A DNA stretch of 64,000 nt from Brachycybe producta. Taxonomy: Eukaryota; Arthropoda; Diplopoda; Playtdesmida; Andrognathidae. The stretch is taken from the NCBI GenBank assembly GCA_036925085.1, contig JAUPFP010000051.1:310001-374000 (forward strand), written 5' to 3'. The notes under the pieces were generated by a model, which ran no database searches, was not told where the DNA came from, and worked only from the letters and a program-made list of their open reading frames with translations. The translations under genes were made by a program, and so were the position numbers. Of the stretch, positions 43,688 through 54,857 are shown one piece after another; positions within the stretch are counted from its first letter, which is position 1, and each line of letters starts with the position of its first letter.

Positions 43688-46627
43688 GTAGCCACGGCGG
43701 AGAAGGAAGACACTGGCGGGGGTGGCAGCGGTTCCTCCTCCCTCAGCTCTTTGCATCCGGGTGATGCGGAGCTGTTGGAGTCGGATGCCGCTTGCTCCCC
43801 GGACTCTTTGGGTCGGGCCATAGCTGACTTGGCCGACGGCGGACCTTTGGGTCTGCTATTGGCTGATGATGCTGTGGTGACCCAGCCGTCCCCTCGGACC
43901 CCTCTATACTATGGGTCTGTTTGGGGACGGTTGACACCGCCTCCCACCGTGGGTTCTCCGAGGGCGACCATTAGGTTGGGAGCCATGGAGATCCCGGCGG
44001 TTGGTGAGCCGGTGCGGGCCAGCACGCCCGTCGAGGAGGTGGCCACCGGTTTGGCAGCTACCTCTTTGACGAAGTGTGATCCTCCGGCGGACCAAGGCCG
44101 GCTAGAATTGGCTAGCCTGGCTGAGGGAAGCAGGGATGCCTCCTTGGGAGGAACCCTGGTCATCGACACGGAGGCGGAGATGGACACCATGGAAGATGAT
44201 GTGGTGCCCGTCTCCAGGCGGTGGCGAGGCCAACGGATCCTCTCTTCAGAGGACTCTTCGGAGTCTGAAGGGAGGGGATCAGGCTCCCTGGATAAACGGT
44301 CTGTGACCGGATCCCAGGAGGGTACTCCAGCCCGGAAGGGCAGTCCAATTCCGGTCGACCCTGTTGGGGAGACGGAAGCGGCCTGTCTGGAAAGGCAGGA
44401 TGAAGCCGCGCAGTACCAATCGGCGTCAGGTGGTTTCCTGGCGTCGGATGGGAAACGCTACTTCGTTGGGGAGTACCCTACCCAGCAGTTCCGTAAGGAC
44501 GGTTCTAAATCCAAAAAGAAGTCCGGAGCTGCTCGGTACACCGCCAGGATGAAAGCCCTGGCGAAGAGGGAGGCACAGTTGGAGCGGACGAAGGCTGCCT
44601 TGGCAAAGTTTACGCCGGCAGTGGGTCTTCTCCCTGTGTCGCCAGCTCATCCTGAGGGAGCTGCGGGTGCTGCCTGGCCTGTTGGTCAGCCTCCGGTTTC
44701 GGGACCAACCGAAGCGGAGGCTGGCTGTTCAAGCTGGCAGTCTGCAACTCCCAAGAGGGACCGAAGAGCGGAAAAGAAGGCCAATCAGCCTTCTCCTCCC
44801 GCTCCGAGGAAGAGCACTCGTGCCAGTGGTGGTGGTGGTCAGGGACAGAAACGTCCCCGCCCCTTCACCCCACCTTTGGCCAGTAATCCGGTGGGAAAGA
44901 AGGCTAAGACCTCTCGTGGAGGTCCGGCCGGCTTTCCCAAAGGAAAGTGGAGCCAGGAGGACCGCTTGCGGTACCACCAGGCACAAGCGGCCAGATGTGC
45001 TGCCCTTGTCCTGCGGGACAAGAAGGCTGCACGCCGTCGGGAGTTTGAGCTCCAGGCCTCTCAGTTTCCGCCCCTGCGGGATGCTGATGCCAGGAATCCG
45101 CTCAGTACAGGGGAACCTCCCGTCGGAGTTGGTGCCACTCCTATTCCGAGTGCCACCACGGCCGCTGGCCAACAGCGTATCGCCCAAAGGGGGGCGATAC
45201 AAGCTGCCAAGGCACCTCACCAAGGTGCGGCAGTTAAACCTGTTGGTGGCAAGGGTCAGCCGACCCTTGCCCCGGAGAAGAGAGATCTTCCCCGGGATGG
45301 AAAGGGACGCTTCGTGGCGACACGAGCATCCTCGACCGTCGGTTCGGCTACGGGAACTAGTTCAAAGACTAGTACAGCTTCGGCTAGAAAGTCTGCGACT
45401 AGTAAGTCCGGTCAATCGAAGGGGGCTAACCACCCTCCTAAGACTGCCCGGCCCGGTAAGTCTGTGAGCTCCGGTGCGTCCAGCTCACAGCACGGTGAAC
45501 CTTCTTCTCATGAAAAGAAGAAAAAGAAAAAGAAGAAAAAGAAGGGCAAGAAGGCCCATCATGAGAAGAAGGGAGGTCCGAAAGCTTCCACCCGTGTGTC
45601 CCAGGGGACTGGTGGTGGTGGAAGTATCGGGACCGAGGAGGAGGAGTCCCGACACGGTGCGACCGTGTCGGCCGGGAGCCAGCCGCACCATACCCGTCAT
45701 AGCACGACGGCGCGGATGGATGATCGGTCAATGCGAGACGTTGTTCTCGGTATACCGTCATCCTCCCCGAAGGTGGTGGCGGTACCGAACTTGTTAGTCC
45801 GGTCGGTGGGAACTCTCCACCGGGTCAGCTCACCGTTACCTAGCGGTGGGGGCAGCCCGGCGGGGAAAAATGACGTTCCCGCCAAACGTGGTCCCGTGCC
45901 TTCCGTAGGAAGGACACCCTTCTCTCCGGGTCCCAATGACGGGGTCTTTGCGGCCCTAGGACCGGAAGAAAGAGCCAAGTCTCCCGAGCCCGAGGGCGAG
46001 GGTCGACGCTTTGGTGCGGAGCCTCCGTATTCAGAAGGAGAGGTCTTTCTGAATAACCGGCTTGGTCTGTGGCAGGACCAGCCGGGAATGGAGGGGTACC
46101 AATACCACGGATACTACCGTCTGGGAGAGCCACTCCCAGTTCCGTGGACGCCGTCGTTGCCGTCATTTGCCATGCGTTATGTGCTGGCATTTGGCAGTAC
46201 AGACTATCCGGTGTTGCTGGTCGTCAACCCGGTAAGGAGATGCTTCGCTGTTCTAGACGTGGTGGGGACAGGAGCTGGACTAGTACATGTAGCCCAGCTC
46301 GCGGCCCCATACGTCCAGCGTCTCCTTGGCTGCGACTTGGAAGGAATGGTGGGAGAATTTGTCACCCACCCTCTACGAGGTAGCGTGTCCGATCCCGCGG
46401 CCGCCCTCGTAGACCTTCTTACAAGTCGGACTCTTCGTCAGAGTCCGCAACTTGACACACTTGCCGTCGAAGCGTTTCGTCAGCAAGAGGTGTTAAGACT
46501 CAGGGGGACTGATTTCGATGTCGGTCTCGGGTGGAGAAACACCCGGATGTGTTCATGGTGGATCCGTCGGTGGATGTCGGAGTGGATGGTGGCTCCGATG
46601 AATCCACCACCGAAGAAATCAGTCTGA
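43688..46627 (+). CDS. Long 3' coding region of unknown function (979 codons)
   Basis: It continues the pol frame after the intron-like segment. The first third is acidic and Ser/Gly/Pro-rich (SSEDSSESEG near 44250). The middle is strongly basic with a lysine run near 45515-45545. The last 200 residues or so (from about 46018, PPYSEGEVFLNNRLGLWQDQ) look folded, rich in Trp/Tyr, with YVLAFGSTDYPVLLVVNPVR and repeated Trp at the end. No signal peptide, furin-like site or C-terminal membrane anchor is seen, so it does not look like an envelope. Fossil copies keep the C-terminal domain. The basic centre could bind nucleic acid. Whether it is made as part of pol or from a spliced RNA is unknown. 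Confidence 0.75.
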   Translation, partial: VATAEKEDTGGGGSGSSSLSSLHPGDAELLESDAACSPDSLGRAIADLADGGPLGLLLADDAVVTQPSPRTPLYYGSVWGRLTPPPTVGSPRATIRLGAMEIPAVGEPVRASTPVEEVATGLAATSLTKCDPPADQGRLELASLAEGSRDASLGGTLVIDTEAEMDTMEDDVVPVSRRWRGQRILSSEDSSESEGRGSGSLDKRSVTGSQEGTPARKGSPIPVDPVGETEAACLERQDEAAQYQSASGGFLASDGKRYFVGEYPTQQFRKDGSKSKKKSGAARYTARMKALAKREAQLERTKAALAKFTPAVGLLPVSPAHPEGAAGAAWPVGQPPVSGPTEAEAGCSSWQSATPKRDRRAEKKANQPSPPAPRKSTRASGGGGQGQKRPRPFTPPLASNPVGKKAKTSRGGPAGFPKGKWSQEDRLRYHQAQAARCAALVLRDKKAARRREFELQASQFPPLRDADARNPLSTGEPPVGVGATPIPSATTAAGQQRIAQRGAIQAAKAPHQGAAVKPVGGKGQPTLAPEKRDLPRDGKGRFVATRASSTVGSATGTSSKTSTASARKSATSKSGQSKGANHPPKTARPGKSVSSGASSSQHGEPSSHEKKKKKKKKKKGKKAHHEKKGGPKASTRVSQGTGGGGSIGTEEEESRHGATVSAGSQPHHTRHSTTARMDDRSMRDVVLGIPSSSPKVVAVPNLLVRSVGTLHRVSSPLPSGGGSPAGKNDVPAKRGPVPSVGRTPFSPGPNDGVFAALGPEERAKSPEPEGEGRRFGAEPPYSEGEVFLNNRLGLWQDQPGMEGYQYHGYYRLGEPLPVPWTPSLPSFAMRYVLAFGSTDYPVLLVVNPVRRCFAVLDVVGTGAGLVHVAQLAAPYVQRLLGCDLEGMVGEFVTHPLRGSVSDPAAALVDLLTSRTLRQSPQLDTLAVEAFRQQEVLRLRGTDFDVGLGWRNTRMCSWWIRRWMSEWMVAPMNPPPKKSV

Positions 46628-46691
46628 AACTGAGTGGGGGTCATGGGCGCAATCCTTGCTGGCTCAGCCGACCTGATCCCGGGGCGGATCA

Positions 46692-46707
46692 GGGAAGTTG
46701 AGAGGAT
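46692..46707 (+). promoter_or_regulatory. Polypurine tract before the 3' LTR
   Basis: AGGGAAGTTGAGAGGAT ends directly at the LTR start, the normal site for plus-strand priming. The A-type copies have GGGAAGTTGAGAAGAT in the same place (before 16126 and 22808). Confidence 0.75.
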
Positions 46708-47543
46708 TGTGACGACCCAGTTCTGCTCCTTTTTGGTGCAGAACTAAATCCCATGTCATCTGCTAGGCACTTGCTAAATTGAGTGCCAGGCAGACGACAA
46801 AATGGCCAGCAAGGGTCCCTGTCCTCCCCCAGGTGGAGCAGCCTGGGGGTGTATATAATGGCGGCGGCCATTGTATACTGGACAGTGGAAGTGAAACCCT
46901 TGATGTGTGTACATAGGTGTGGTGCTCTCTTCATTCAGCAGGTGGCCAAGATGGCCACCATTCATCTCTTTGTTGCCTTTGTGCAAGGAGGTCATTAACC
47001 TCTTCTCCTGGTTTTATTAGCCAGGAGAATCATCTTTTTGCATCTCTTTGTTGGCTCTCTGCTGGTAGAATTTACCAGCAGATATTGCCATTATTATAGT
47101 GAGTGTTTTTATTTATTGCCTGTTTATTCTGCTTGAATAAATTACCTTCGTTATTTTCACTCTCTACCACTGTGTCCGTGTCTATTATTATCTTTAATAC
47201 TGGGGAAGTTACCGTGTGGAGGGTGGGGGTTCCGGTGGGGAGTTTCGCCGTCACCATCACCGTCCTGTTCCGCCATGCTTATCATCATGTCGGCCGGTGC
47301 TTCGCGCGCGGTTCCGCGGTAGGATCCATCGGGGATCTACCGTGGGTTCCTCGTCTTGTTCGACGGTCTTTCGTCCGTCGACGTGCGGCGAGGGAGACGA
47401 CCTCCGTCCGGCGCTACCCGTGGACACGGACGGGTACAAGAGGAGGGCTGGCCAGCGCTTCGACCCGTCCCAAGGAGGTCAAGCGACGGTAAGTTGTTCA
47501 GAATTTGCCGTAGGTATTGTAGCGACCAAGTCGGGTCGTTACA
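46708..47543 (+). repeat. 3' LTR, B-type
   Basis: 836 bp and, apart from one base at 46758, identical to the 5' LTR as far as I could compare. It is followed by the GCAT target duplication. Confidence 0.95.
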
Positions 47544-47940
47544 GCATGTAGAATACAGGGATGACGATGGAAACATAGAACATAGAATACACAAACATGG
47601 ACGGAAACACATGTGTCCGTAAACCGTTGCCTCTGTGTTCCCTCGAGTGCTAACTGGATGGCAGACAAAAGTTTTTTCTACACGTCTCTCTCTGGACAGG
47701 ACAAAGAATCACGTGGTTGACCCGTGATGTGTGTGATCACAAAGTTTCTTAACACGTGATTCAACAGAATTGAAGCCATGAGGTCGACCATTGATGTGAT
47801 TGCTAGTCTCTCAACACTTTGCTCCTACATAAAAAGGACAGACGAAGGATCATGAGGCACAATCACGAAACTTTAGACAATGGACAGCTTCTGTAGACCA
47901 GTCGAAGGCAAATGGAGGCATTATTTTTTCATTATTTTTA
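47544..47940. other. No gene seen
   Basis: Flank of the large element after GCAT. It contains ACATGGACGGAAACACATGTGTCCGT, a short dyad, and nothing recognisable as coding. Confidence 0.5.
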
Positions 47941-48142
47941 TTATTTATTCCTTCTTGCTTAGAAACATCAAGAGTACAAAAATTAATTGTTATATTAAAG
48001 GTGCATCCTCGGGCCCATGATGTGGTACAGATATAGAAATCTTCATAATACAAAAGTATGAGTCAAAGAGGGAGCAAGGGACAAGCAGTTGTTTACCCCC
48101 AGGCTATGGTTTTGGCAGGATTACAAGTTACTGGGTGTTACA
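47941..48142 (-). repeat. Family C LTR remnant, minus strand
   Basis: It matches two parts of the family C LTR: the start (TGTAACACCCAGTAACTTG at 48142) and the part around the polyA region. The piece with the promoter palindrome is not recognisable. Confidence 0.65.
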
Positions 48143-50120
48143 CAGGTGAGAGCCCAACTTATATACACATGCAAGCACTGGTCATGTGACATAAGTTGGC
48201 CAATCATTACACAATATGCAAATGAATAATGAATTCTGGGTCCCAATGTTAGTCTATGGTAACCATAGAAAAGACATTAAAAACATTCAATTGCTAAGCT
48301 CAACATTGGGCCATTTTCTAGGCTTTATGTTCCAATGTTGGGCTATGCAATATTAATAAAATATTTAAGAATACAAAAGTTAAAAACGAAAAAAGAACTT
48401 TAATTGGAAAAGTAAATAATTAAAGTTCGAAGTGTTCAGTTTTAATTGACGATAAAAATAACGGCCACAAAAGAACATGATTTTAGAAGACCCGTTTAAC
48501 CCTTAAGGAAAATATATATGGCTTTCGTGGCCATAGCAACATCACATACGATCTATTTATTCTAATTCTCAGAACTAAGAGGCAAAAGAGAGGAGAGAAC
48601 AGAGAAAATGACATCAGAGTGTGACAGCACAGTCAGTGTTGTCAGCATAAAATGATGGGGTCATCACAGCATTGAGAAAAATGATAATAATTTTGTTTGC
48701 AAAAAAGTTTACTTGGCTTTCCAGCAGGAGTGTTTGTTATTAATAATAATATTATTGCTATTTCAAATTGGTCAACATTTCGGTTTGAAAAAAAAACATG
48801 CATTTTAATTAGCCAATGAATGAAATTCCTAAGTGTTTTTATTGTAAATTATGTAAATATATTTAAATTAGTTATTTGTGGGATTTATAGCAAATTTTAA
48901 ACAATGCAATTTTTTTTAAAAAAAGAAAAATATGAAAAAAAAATATTGTGGGGAAAAATCAAATTATTTTAAAAAATCACTTATATTGAACATAAACATT
49001 TTTTGAACGAATTAATAAATAAATTAAAACAAAATTGAAACCCAACTTAATTTTTGTTAAGAAATAACTGTAAAGCACAAGGTTAAACAACAAGTCAAAA
49101 CCAATAGAATACACAACAAAATGACATTTTTAAGAATTCACAGGTTGCGCCGCCTGGCGAGTAAATTGGGCAAATGGCGGCAGGCCTGTATCTATAGGAG
49201 GCTATGGTACTACAAAAACAGGATACCAAGTAGCCGGTTATACCTTCAAGTAACCGGTTAAATTACCTTTAAAATGAGAAAATTTCCTGCTTGGCTTGTT
49301 GTCTTTTAATACGTTTACATAAGAGAATTTAACCACTTAAAAGCTCTCGTTATATTCATGCGACTAACGCAGCACGTACAACAATGCCGAATACCGACGT
49401 AAGTGTCTGTGCTTCTGAAAATCACAACAAAAAGAGGGAAGAAACAGACAGGAAACCCACACAAAAAGTCTTTTGTTTTAACTGGTTATTTGATCAAACG
49501 TTGACAGCCGCCATCTTTACACATTGAACAGACCTTTAACACAAGGTTTATAGAGTAAAAGGTTTGCTCGTTGCTAAGAAAGTCAACTGTTGCTAGGCAA
49601 GCGGCGGTCATGGGGTTGTGATGATACAATAAAGCTCGTCCAATAGACTATGTTATTTTGCTTTATTTGCTGTATATTTTATTATATAGTATATATAGTA
49701 TAGTATAGTATATATAGTATAGTATATATTTTTATTATATTTCTAGTATATTTTATTTGTGTTATATGTGAATAAAATAAATAAAAACATAATAAACTAT
49801 TGTAAGAATAAATTGTAAAAATTTGCTAAAAATTCTGTAATAATGTATAATAGAATTTAATATTAATATTATTAATAATCTAAGTAAATAATATATTAAT
49901 ATATGCTTTGCGATTTTTCGTTCAAAAAATACACGAAATAAAATAAAAACGGTATATTTTAAATTATTTCGTTTTTTATTTATTCCGTAATTAAATTTCG
50001 TTAATGGTTTGCATTCTGCCAAAACGAAAAAAAATTAAAATAAAACACGAAAAATCACAATTTTGGCTACAATTAAAACCTCAAACAAAAAGTACCCTTG
50101 TGCATTACTAAAAACAAGAA
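48143..50120. other. AT-rich intergenic DNA, no gene seen
   Basis: Very AT-rich, with homopolymer runs and a TATAGTA-type microsatellite at about 49682-49735. The short open frames are AT-rich chance frames. Confidence 0.6.
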
Positions 50121-50124
50121 ATCA

Positions 50125-51110
50125 CGATGGCGGCAACAAGGTATGCAAATGGTAGTAACAGAGAATATAACAAGGCAAGTTTATTATATTAAATGTGTGC
50201 TTTTTTAGGATGCAAAGTTTGTTTGAAAGTGTATTGTGCTGATTGATTTCTTTAGATGTTTATGCGCTAATACATAGACAACTGAAAGAGGATGCATGGC
50301 ATAAAAGGAGAGCCTTCACACTTGACACATTAAGCAACACCTTTTGTGTCGAGTTTTGTAGATTTAATCGTGATCAAATTGAAGAGTTAACAGTAGCTCT
50401 TTGCATAAAACGACAATAATGTCAATAACACTGCAAAATGCTGAGGGCATGTGTATTACTCTTGGCAGGCTGTCTAGCCCAGGAAAGTTAGCATCATTAG
50501 TCAACATATTTCATCATGACAAGAGTGCTATTTCTCGAATATTCAACTATATGGTTGATTTTCTTTATAGAAATTTTAACCCATTTATTAACATCATTAA
50601 ACCATCCATGGTTAAACATGGACAATTTACACAGGCTTAGTGAGGTATGCATAAATTGTTGTGTTATCTTCTTAAATCTGAATTGCTTTCTACACATCAT
50701 GTTACAGATGCTGGCTCACCCTTGCCAAACATCGTTGAATTCATAGATGGGACAGGCATACAGATTTGTCGTCCATTTAGAAACCAGCAGCATTTTTATA
50801 GTGGCCAACACATGTGGTAAAATATCAAGCAATTACACTTGTTAATGGTATCATAGCAATGATGGTGCCTATTTTGGAAGAGTTCACGATGCACATATGC
50901 TGGGTTTAAGTAAACTCAATGAAGAAATTGTTGATGTATAGAAAACTGATGAAGGACGACAATTCAGACATTATGGTTACAAGGGTTATGCACACACACC
51001 ATTAATATGTGCACCATATAAGGGGCAATTATCGAATGCACAAGATCTGTTTAACACCAATATGAGCCACCATAGAACCCCTGCAGAGTATGGATTGGCA
51101 GGGTGATGAA
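50125..51110 (+). pseudogene. Decayed PIF/Harbinger-type transposase
   Basis: In successive frames: CRFNRDQIEELTVAL (about 50362-50405), then MSITLQNAEGMCITLGRLSSPGKLASLVNIFHHDKSAISRIFNYMV-like sequence (50419-50560), FIDGTGIQICRPFRNQQHFY (about 50740), GRVHDAHMLGLSKL (about 50879), YGYKGYAHTPLICAPYKGQL, and MSHHRTPAEYGLAG (about 51062). The order and motifs match the DDE transposase of PIF/Harbinger elements, with Asp at about 50746, Asp at about 50888 and Glu at about 51086. At least four frameshifts or stops interrupt it. Terminal inverted repeats and a Myb-like partner were not found. Confidence 0.75.
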
Positions 51111-51742
51111 ACTTCCCATTCATTGATTTCAAAAAGAAAAAAACAAATATTATTACAACCTGTCAATAAAATTTATAGAGTTGCAGCCATTTTGATGAAC
51201 TGCCATACTTGTTAAATCATACTTATTAAATATGATTGTTCAGTAAACATTGAGTGGCACACAAAAAACCTTAATAAATGCTCATTTTAATATTTCATCT
51301 CAAAATACTTGTTAAACATATTCACTGTTCAAGTTGCTAAAAAAAATGTTTGGAAATTGAAAACAATGCTATAGAATATTTTAAAAACATTTAATGTTTT
51401 AAATAAGCGGGGGGGGGGGCAAAGAGAAGCAGATGAACAACTTTGTCGACCACGAAAACTGTACCCAGTGCCTGAAGGACCATAAACTAAAAATAAGATG
51501 CCTTTTGTATTTTTTAGTATTTTAATGTTTTCAAAGTTATAGGTTAAACAAACCTATGTACCTGATGCAATGCTTTCTTTTCTTGGCTGTCATCCTCTTC
51601 CATGGAGTCGACCACGCCCTTGTAGCTAATGATAAAGTGTCAATACAAAATCACAATAAACAATTATTACCTACCTTTAACCTACCATCTGCTGCTTTTT
51701 GTTGAGCAAATTCAATACTTTCCTGGAGATTACATGTACTAC
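51111..51742. other. AT-rich spacer, no gene seen
   Basis: It includes a run of ten or more G (about 51409-51418). Nothing is identified. It ends with CTAC, the target site of the next LTR. Confidence 0.5.
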
Positions 51743-52391
51743 TGTGAGCTTTATGGCATCCTCATGAATAATTGACAAATCATTATGCTGTTTTCCAATA
51801 ACTCGTCTCTTCTCTTGATCTCGTGGTGACCGCTCGGAGAAGATTCAAGCTATAGAAGTAGTCGTATGGTGATGGATTGTGATCATCCTTCAGCGTAGGG
51901 GTGTATTCTGTACAGAAGGATGGTGATGTGCATCTTTCTTCTTGGTTGGAAGATGTTGTTGCTCCTTCGGGATCTCTATACCTCCTTGCCCTATGGTGTG
52001 GCCAGTTTGCCTAGAGAAGGATTAGTTTCCAGACAGTAGACAATGCAGTTTCATATTGCAAACACTTGTATTCATTCTTGTTGAGAAACAGTAACAGTAC
52101 AAGAATGAATAGTGAAATTAAAGGTGCATCCACGGGCCCATGATGTGATATGGATATAAGAATCGGCCTAGTACAAAAAGTTGAGCAAGAGTGGATGAAG
52201 AACAAGGAGGAACATGGTCTTTTTATACCTTGGACCTGTGTACACCTACGAGGCATAACCAGGTCCAAGTGACCATGGTCCTAAGAGTATATATCCGCCA
52301 CTTGAATATTAAGAGAGGAGGGAGGGACAAGCATGAGTTGTTTACCCCCAGGCTATGGTTTTGGCATGATCACAAGTTACTTGGTGTTACA
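51743..52391 (-). repeat. Solo LTR, family C, minus strand, with 4-bp target duplication
   Basis: 649 bp, TGTAACACCAAGTAACT at 52391 to AAAGCTCACA at 51743. CTAC occurs on both sides (51739-51742 and 52392-52395). The palindrome and TATA-type box lie near 52220-52270. Confidence 0.85.
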
Positions 52392-54178
52392 CTACTTTCT
52401 TCAAAGTCTTCCATTTGTTCGTTTGAAGTGGGAAAAATGGCTGCTTCTTTCATCACGAAAAAAAATATTGTAACAACACTTGTAAAATTAGACTGAAAAT
52501 ATATATAACTTTAAATATATCGTATTTTTAATGTATATCATATTTTCTCACATTTCGTTTTGCAGTGCGCAAAGCATCTAATGATACTAATTAATCAATT
52601 AATAATATTAATATTAAAATATAATATAACAAAATAAAAGATTTCAATAGAAAACATGACAGTTGTACTATACGTGAATAAAATAGTTTGTAATATATAA
52701 TAAAATTTAATGTATTATATTAAAATTTAACATTATTATTGATAATAAATAATTACATCATAAATAAAGTAATAATAATTGATATTATAACAATTATATT
52801 AATATAAGATATTATAAAATAAAACATATCATTGGAAAACATGTGTTACTGGCATTATTTGTGAATTAGAAAAATAAAAAAGTTATTATTAAAATGTCTT
52901 ATAATAATTTAATAAATATTCTGTAGTGTTTTGAGATGTTTTGGGCCCACAGCTTTTAATTTTGTTTAGCGCCATTTTATTTGGGGTTCTAAAACTTTTG
53001 TATGCTATGTATTTTCTTGTAGCTTCTGGGCCACTCAGTATGTTTGGGTACCGATTGACCCAAATTGTATTTTTAAGTTGGCCTTATCATTCTCCCATAA
53101 TCTCTATTGTATTCACTTCCACATGAGTGGTTTTTATAGCTTTGTAATGTGAAGTTGTTTTCGTTTTTCTGTTATCACTTATGTGTGTCTAAGTAAGCAG
53201 TTTGGCCAATTAGACCAATCCTTTGATTGGTCCATTTTGGCCCAAACTTTTTAATTGTCCAATCAGAGAAAAGTGTCCTGAGAATCCGACTTAGGGATTC
53301 TCAGGGTATATAAAGAGATGTTTTTTATATGAACGTTTTTCTATTTGAACGTTATTATTTCTAAGTGTTGTGTAATCTAACCAATCTGGAATAAATCCTT
53401 AATTTCTATTTAATCTAAACAGTGGTGATTTTTATTATTTTTATTTAAATTTAATTTTCGCAACTGTGCCATTCATCATCTTGCTGCAGCTCTACACTTA
53501 TTAGATACTTCAAGTCATCAAACAGGTGCAAACCTACAACGATAAGTCAGTTGCATATTTTAACACTATTTTCAATGATAATTTACCACGAAAGAGAGAG
53601 AAAGATCTTCAAGACTGTGAGTCTTTGAAAGAGACTAGTGAAGACATTGAATAGACATTATATTGGTCTAGTCCTCCTGGGCCGATAAAATTAGTGACCT
53701 AGTCAATCACTATAGATACGAGTGAAAACTCGCTTGTATCACTAAATTAAAGCAGATTCTATTAGGGGAAAAAGGTCCGTCACAATACAATAAAATGTAA
53801 TATTAATATTATTTATAATATACTAATATTGGAATAAAGTATAACATAAGTTAAAAGATTTCATTAGAAAAATTGTGATAGTTGTATTGTAAGTGAATAA
53901 AATAGTCTATAATTTATAATAAAACTTAAAAGTATTATATTAAAATTTAATAATATTAAAAATGTAAAATACATTTACTTCCCGAACTTATAGTTAACCA
54001 GATTATTAAAAAAAATGATGATTGTTTACAATGATAAAAAATATAAAAACATTATATAATGCAATAAAGCAATAAATATATTTAATATATTAAACATTTT
54101 ATTGCTTAAGAGCATTTTATAATGTTCCTATATCTATCTATTAACTATAATCATCAATTTTTTTAATATTAATATTAA
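52392..54178. other. AT-rich DNA with one LTR- or promoter-like unit
   Basis: Between about 52930 and 53460 there is a less AT-rich unit with GGGTATATAAAGAG (about 53306), AATAAATCC (about 53391) and an inverted repeat (GAGAATCC / GGATTCTC near 53280-53303). This layout resembles an old LTR, but no ends or relatives were found. The rest is AT-rich with no gene. Confidence 0.4.
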
Positions 54179-54857
54179 TGTGAGCTTTTGACGTTGACTA
54201 TTATTTTACCAACTTGATGATGTTTTCTATAGCTTGTTTCTTCTCCTGATCGTGCGGTGACCACACGAAGAAGATTCGAGCTACAATAATAGTTGGATGG
54301 AGATCGATTGCGATCATCCTTCTGTGCAGGGGTGTAATCTATGCAGAAGGATGGTGGCCATCTCTCTTGGTCGACGCTGGTATGCATCTTCCTTTGTTAT
54401 ACCAATTTGAAGATGCTGTAGCTGCTCCAGGATCCGTGTGTCTCCTTGCCTTATGGTGTTTCCCACCTGTTTAGAGAAGTGTTAGTTTCCAAACATAAAG
54501 ACAATGCAGATTTCCATTATAAACACTTTATTCATTCTTGTATGGAAACACTGAAGTTGACAAGAATGAATTGTTAATCAAAGGTGTGTCCTCATGCCCA
54601 TGATGTGGTATGGATAAGAATCGATGTAATACACCAGAGTTAAGCAAAAGACAAGGACAATGAACAAAGAGGCACATGGTCCTTTTATACCTTGGACCTG
54701 TGTACAACTACGAGGTGTAACCAGGTCCAAGCGACCATGGTCCTAAGAGTATCAATCCACCACTAGAATATTAATTAGGAGGGGAGGGAGGGACAAACGT
54801 GATTTGTTTACCCCCGGGCTATGGTTTTGGCAGGATCGCAAGTTGCTGGGTGTTACA
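54179..54857 (-). repeat. Solo LTR, family C, minus strand
   Basis: 679 bp, TGTAACACCCAGCAACT at 54857 to AAAAGCTCACA at 54179. The flanks are TTAA and TTAT, a near-match that may be a decayed 4-bp target duplication. The palindrome lies at about 54696-54736, beside TATAAAAG. Confidence 0.8.

Larger units (their letters stand above)
34449..47543 (+). mobile_element. Whole-looking 13.1-kb Ty3/gypsy LTR retrotransposon
   Basis: 13,095 bp from TG to CA, flanked by GCAT at 34445-34448 and 47544-47547. The two 836-bp LTRs differ at one base that I could find (34499 versus 46758), so the insertion is very recent. Part order is LTR, primer-binding site, repeat leader, gag, protease, RT, RNase H, integrase, then about 1,650 codons after the integrase catalytic region, a purine tract and LTR. 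Integrase after RNase H is the Ty3/gypsy (Metaviridae) order. The length is more than twice that of common family members. It looks whole. Related fossils in this window fall at 4866-10140, 10177-16712, 17431-23535 and 56207-60940. Confidence 0.95.

Noticed and set aside
43688-46627. Envelope gene in the position after integrase
   Set aside because: No signal peptide, cleavage site, fusion peptide or C-terminal membrane anchor; the product is hydrophilic and basic.
52011-52268. 85-residue minus-strand protein
   Set aside because: It lies fully inside a solo LTR of family C.
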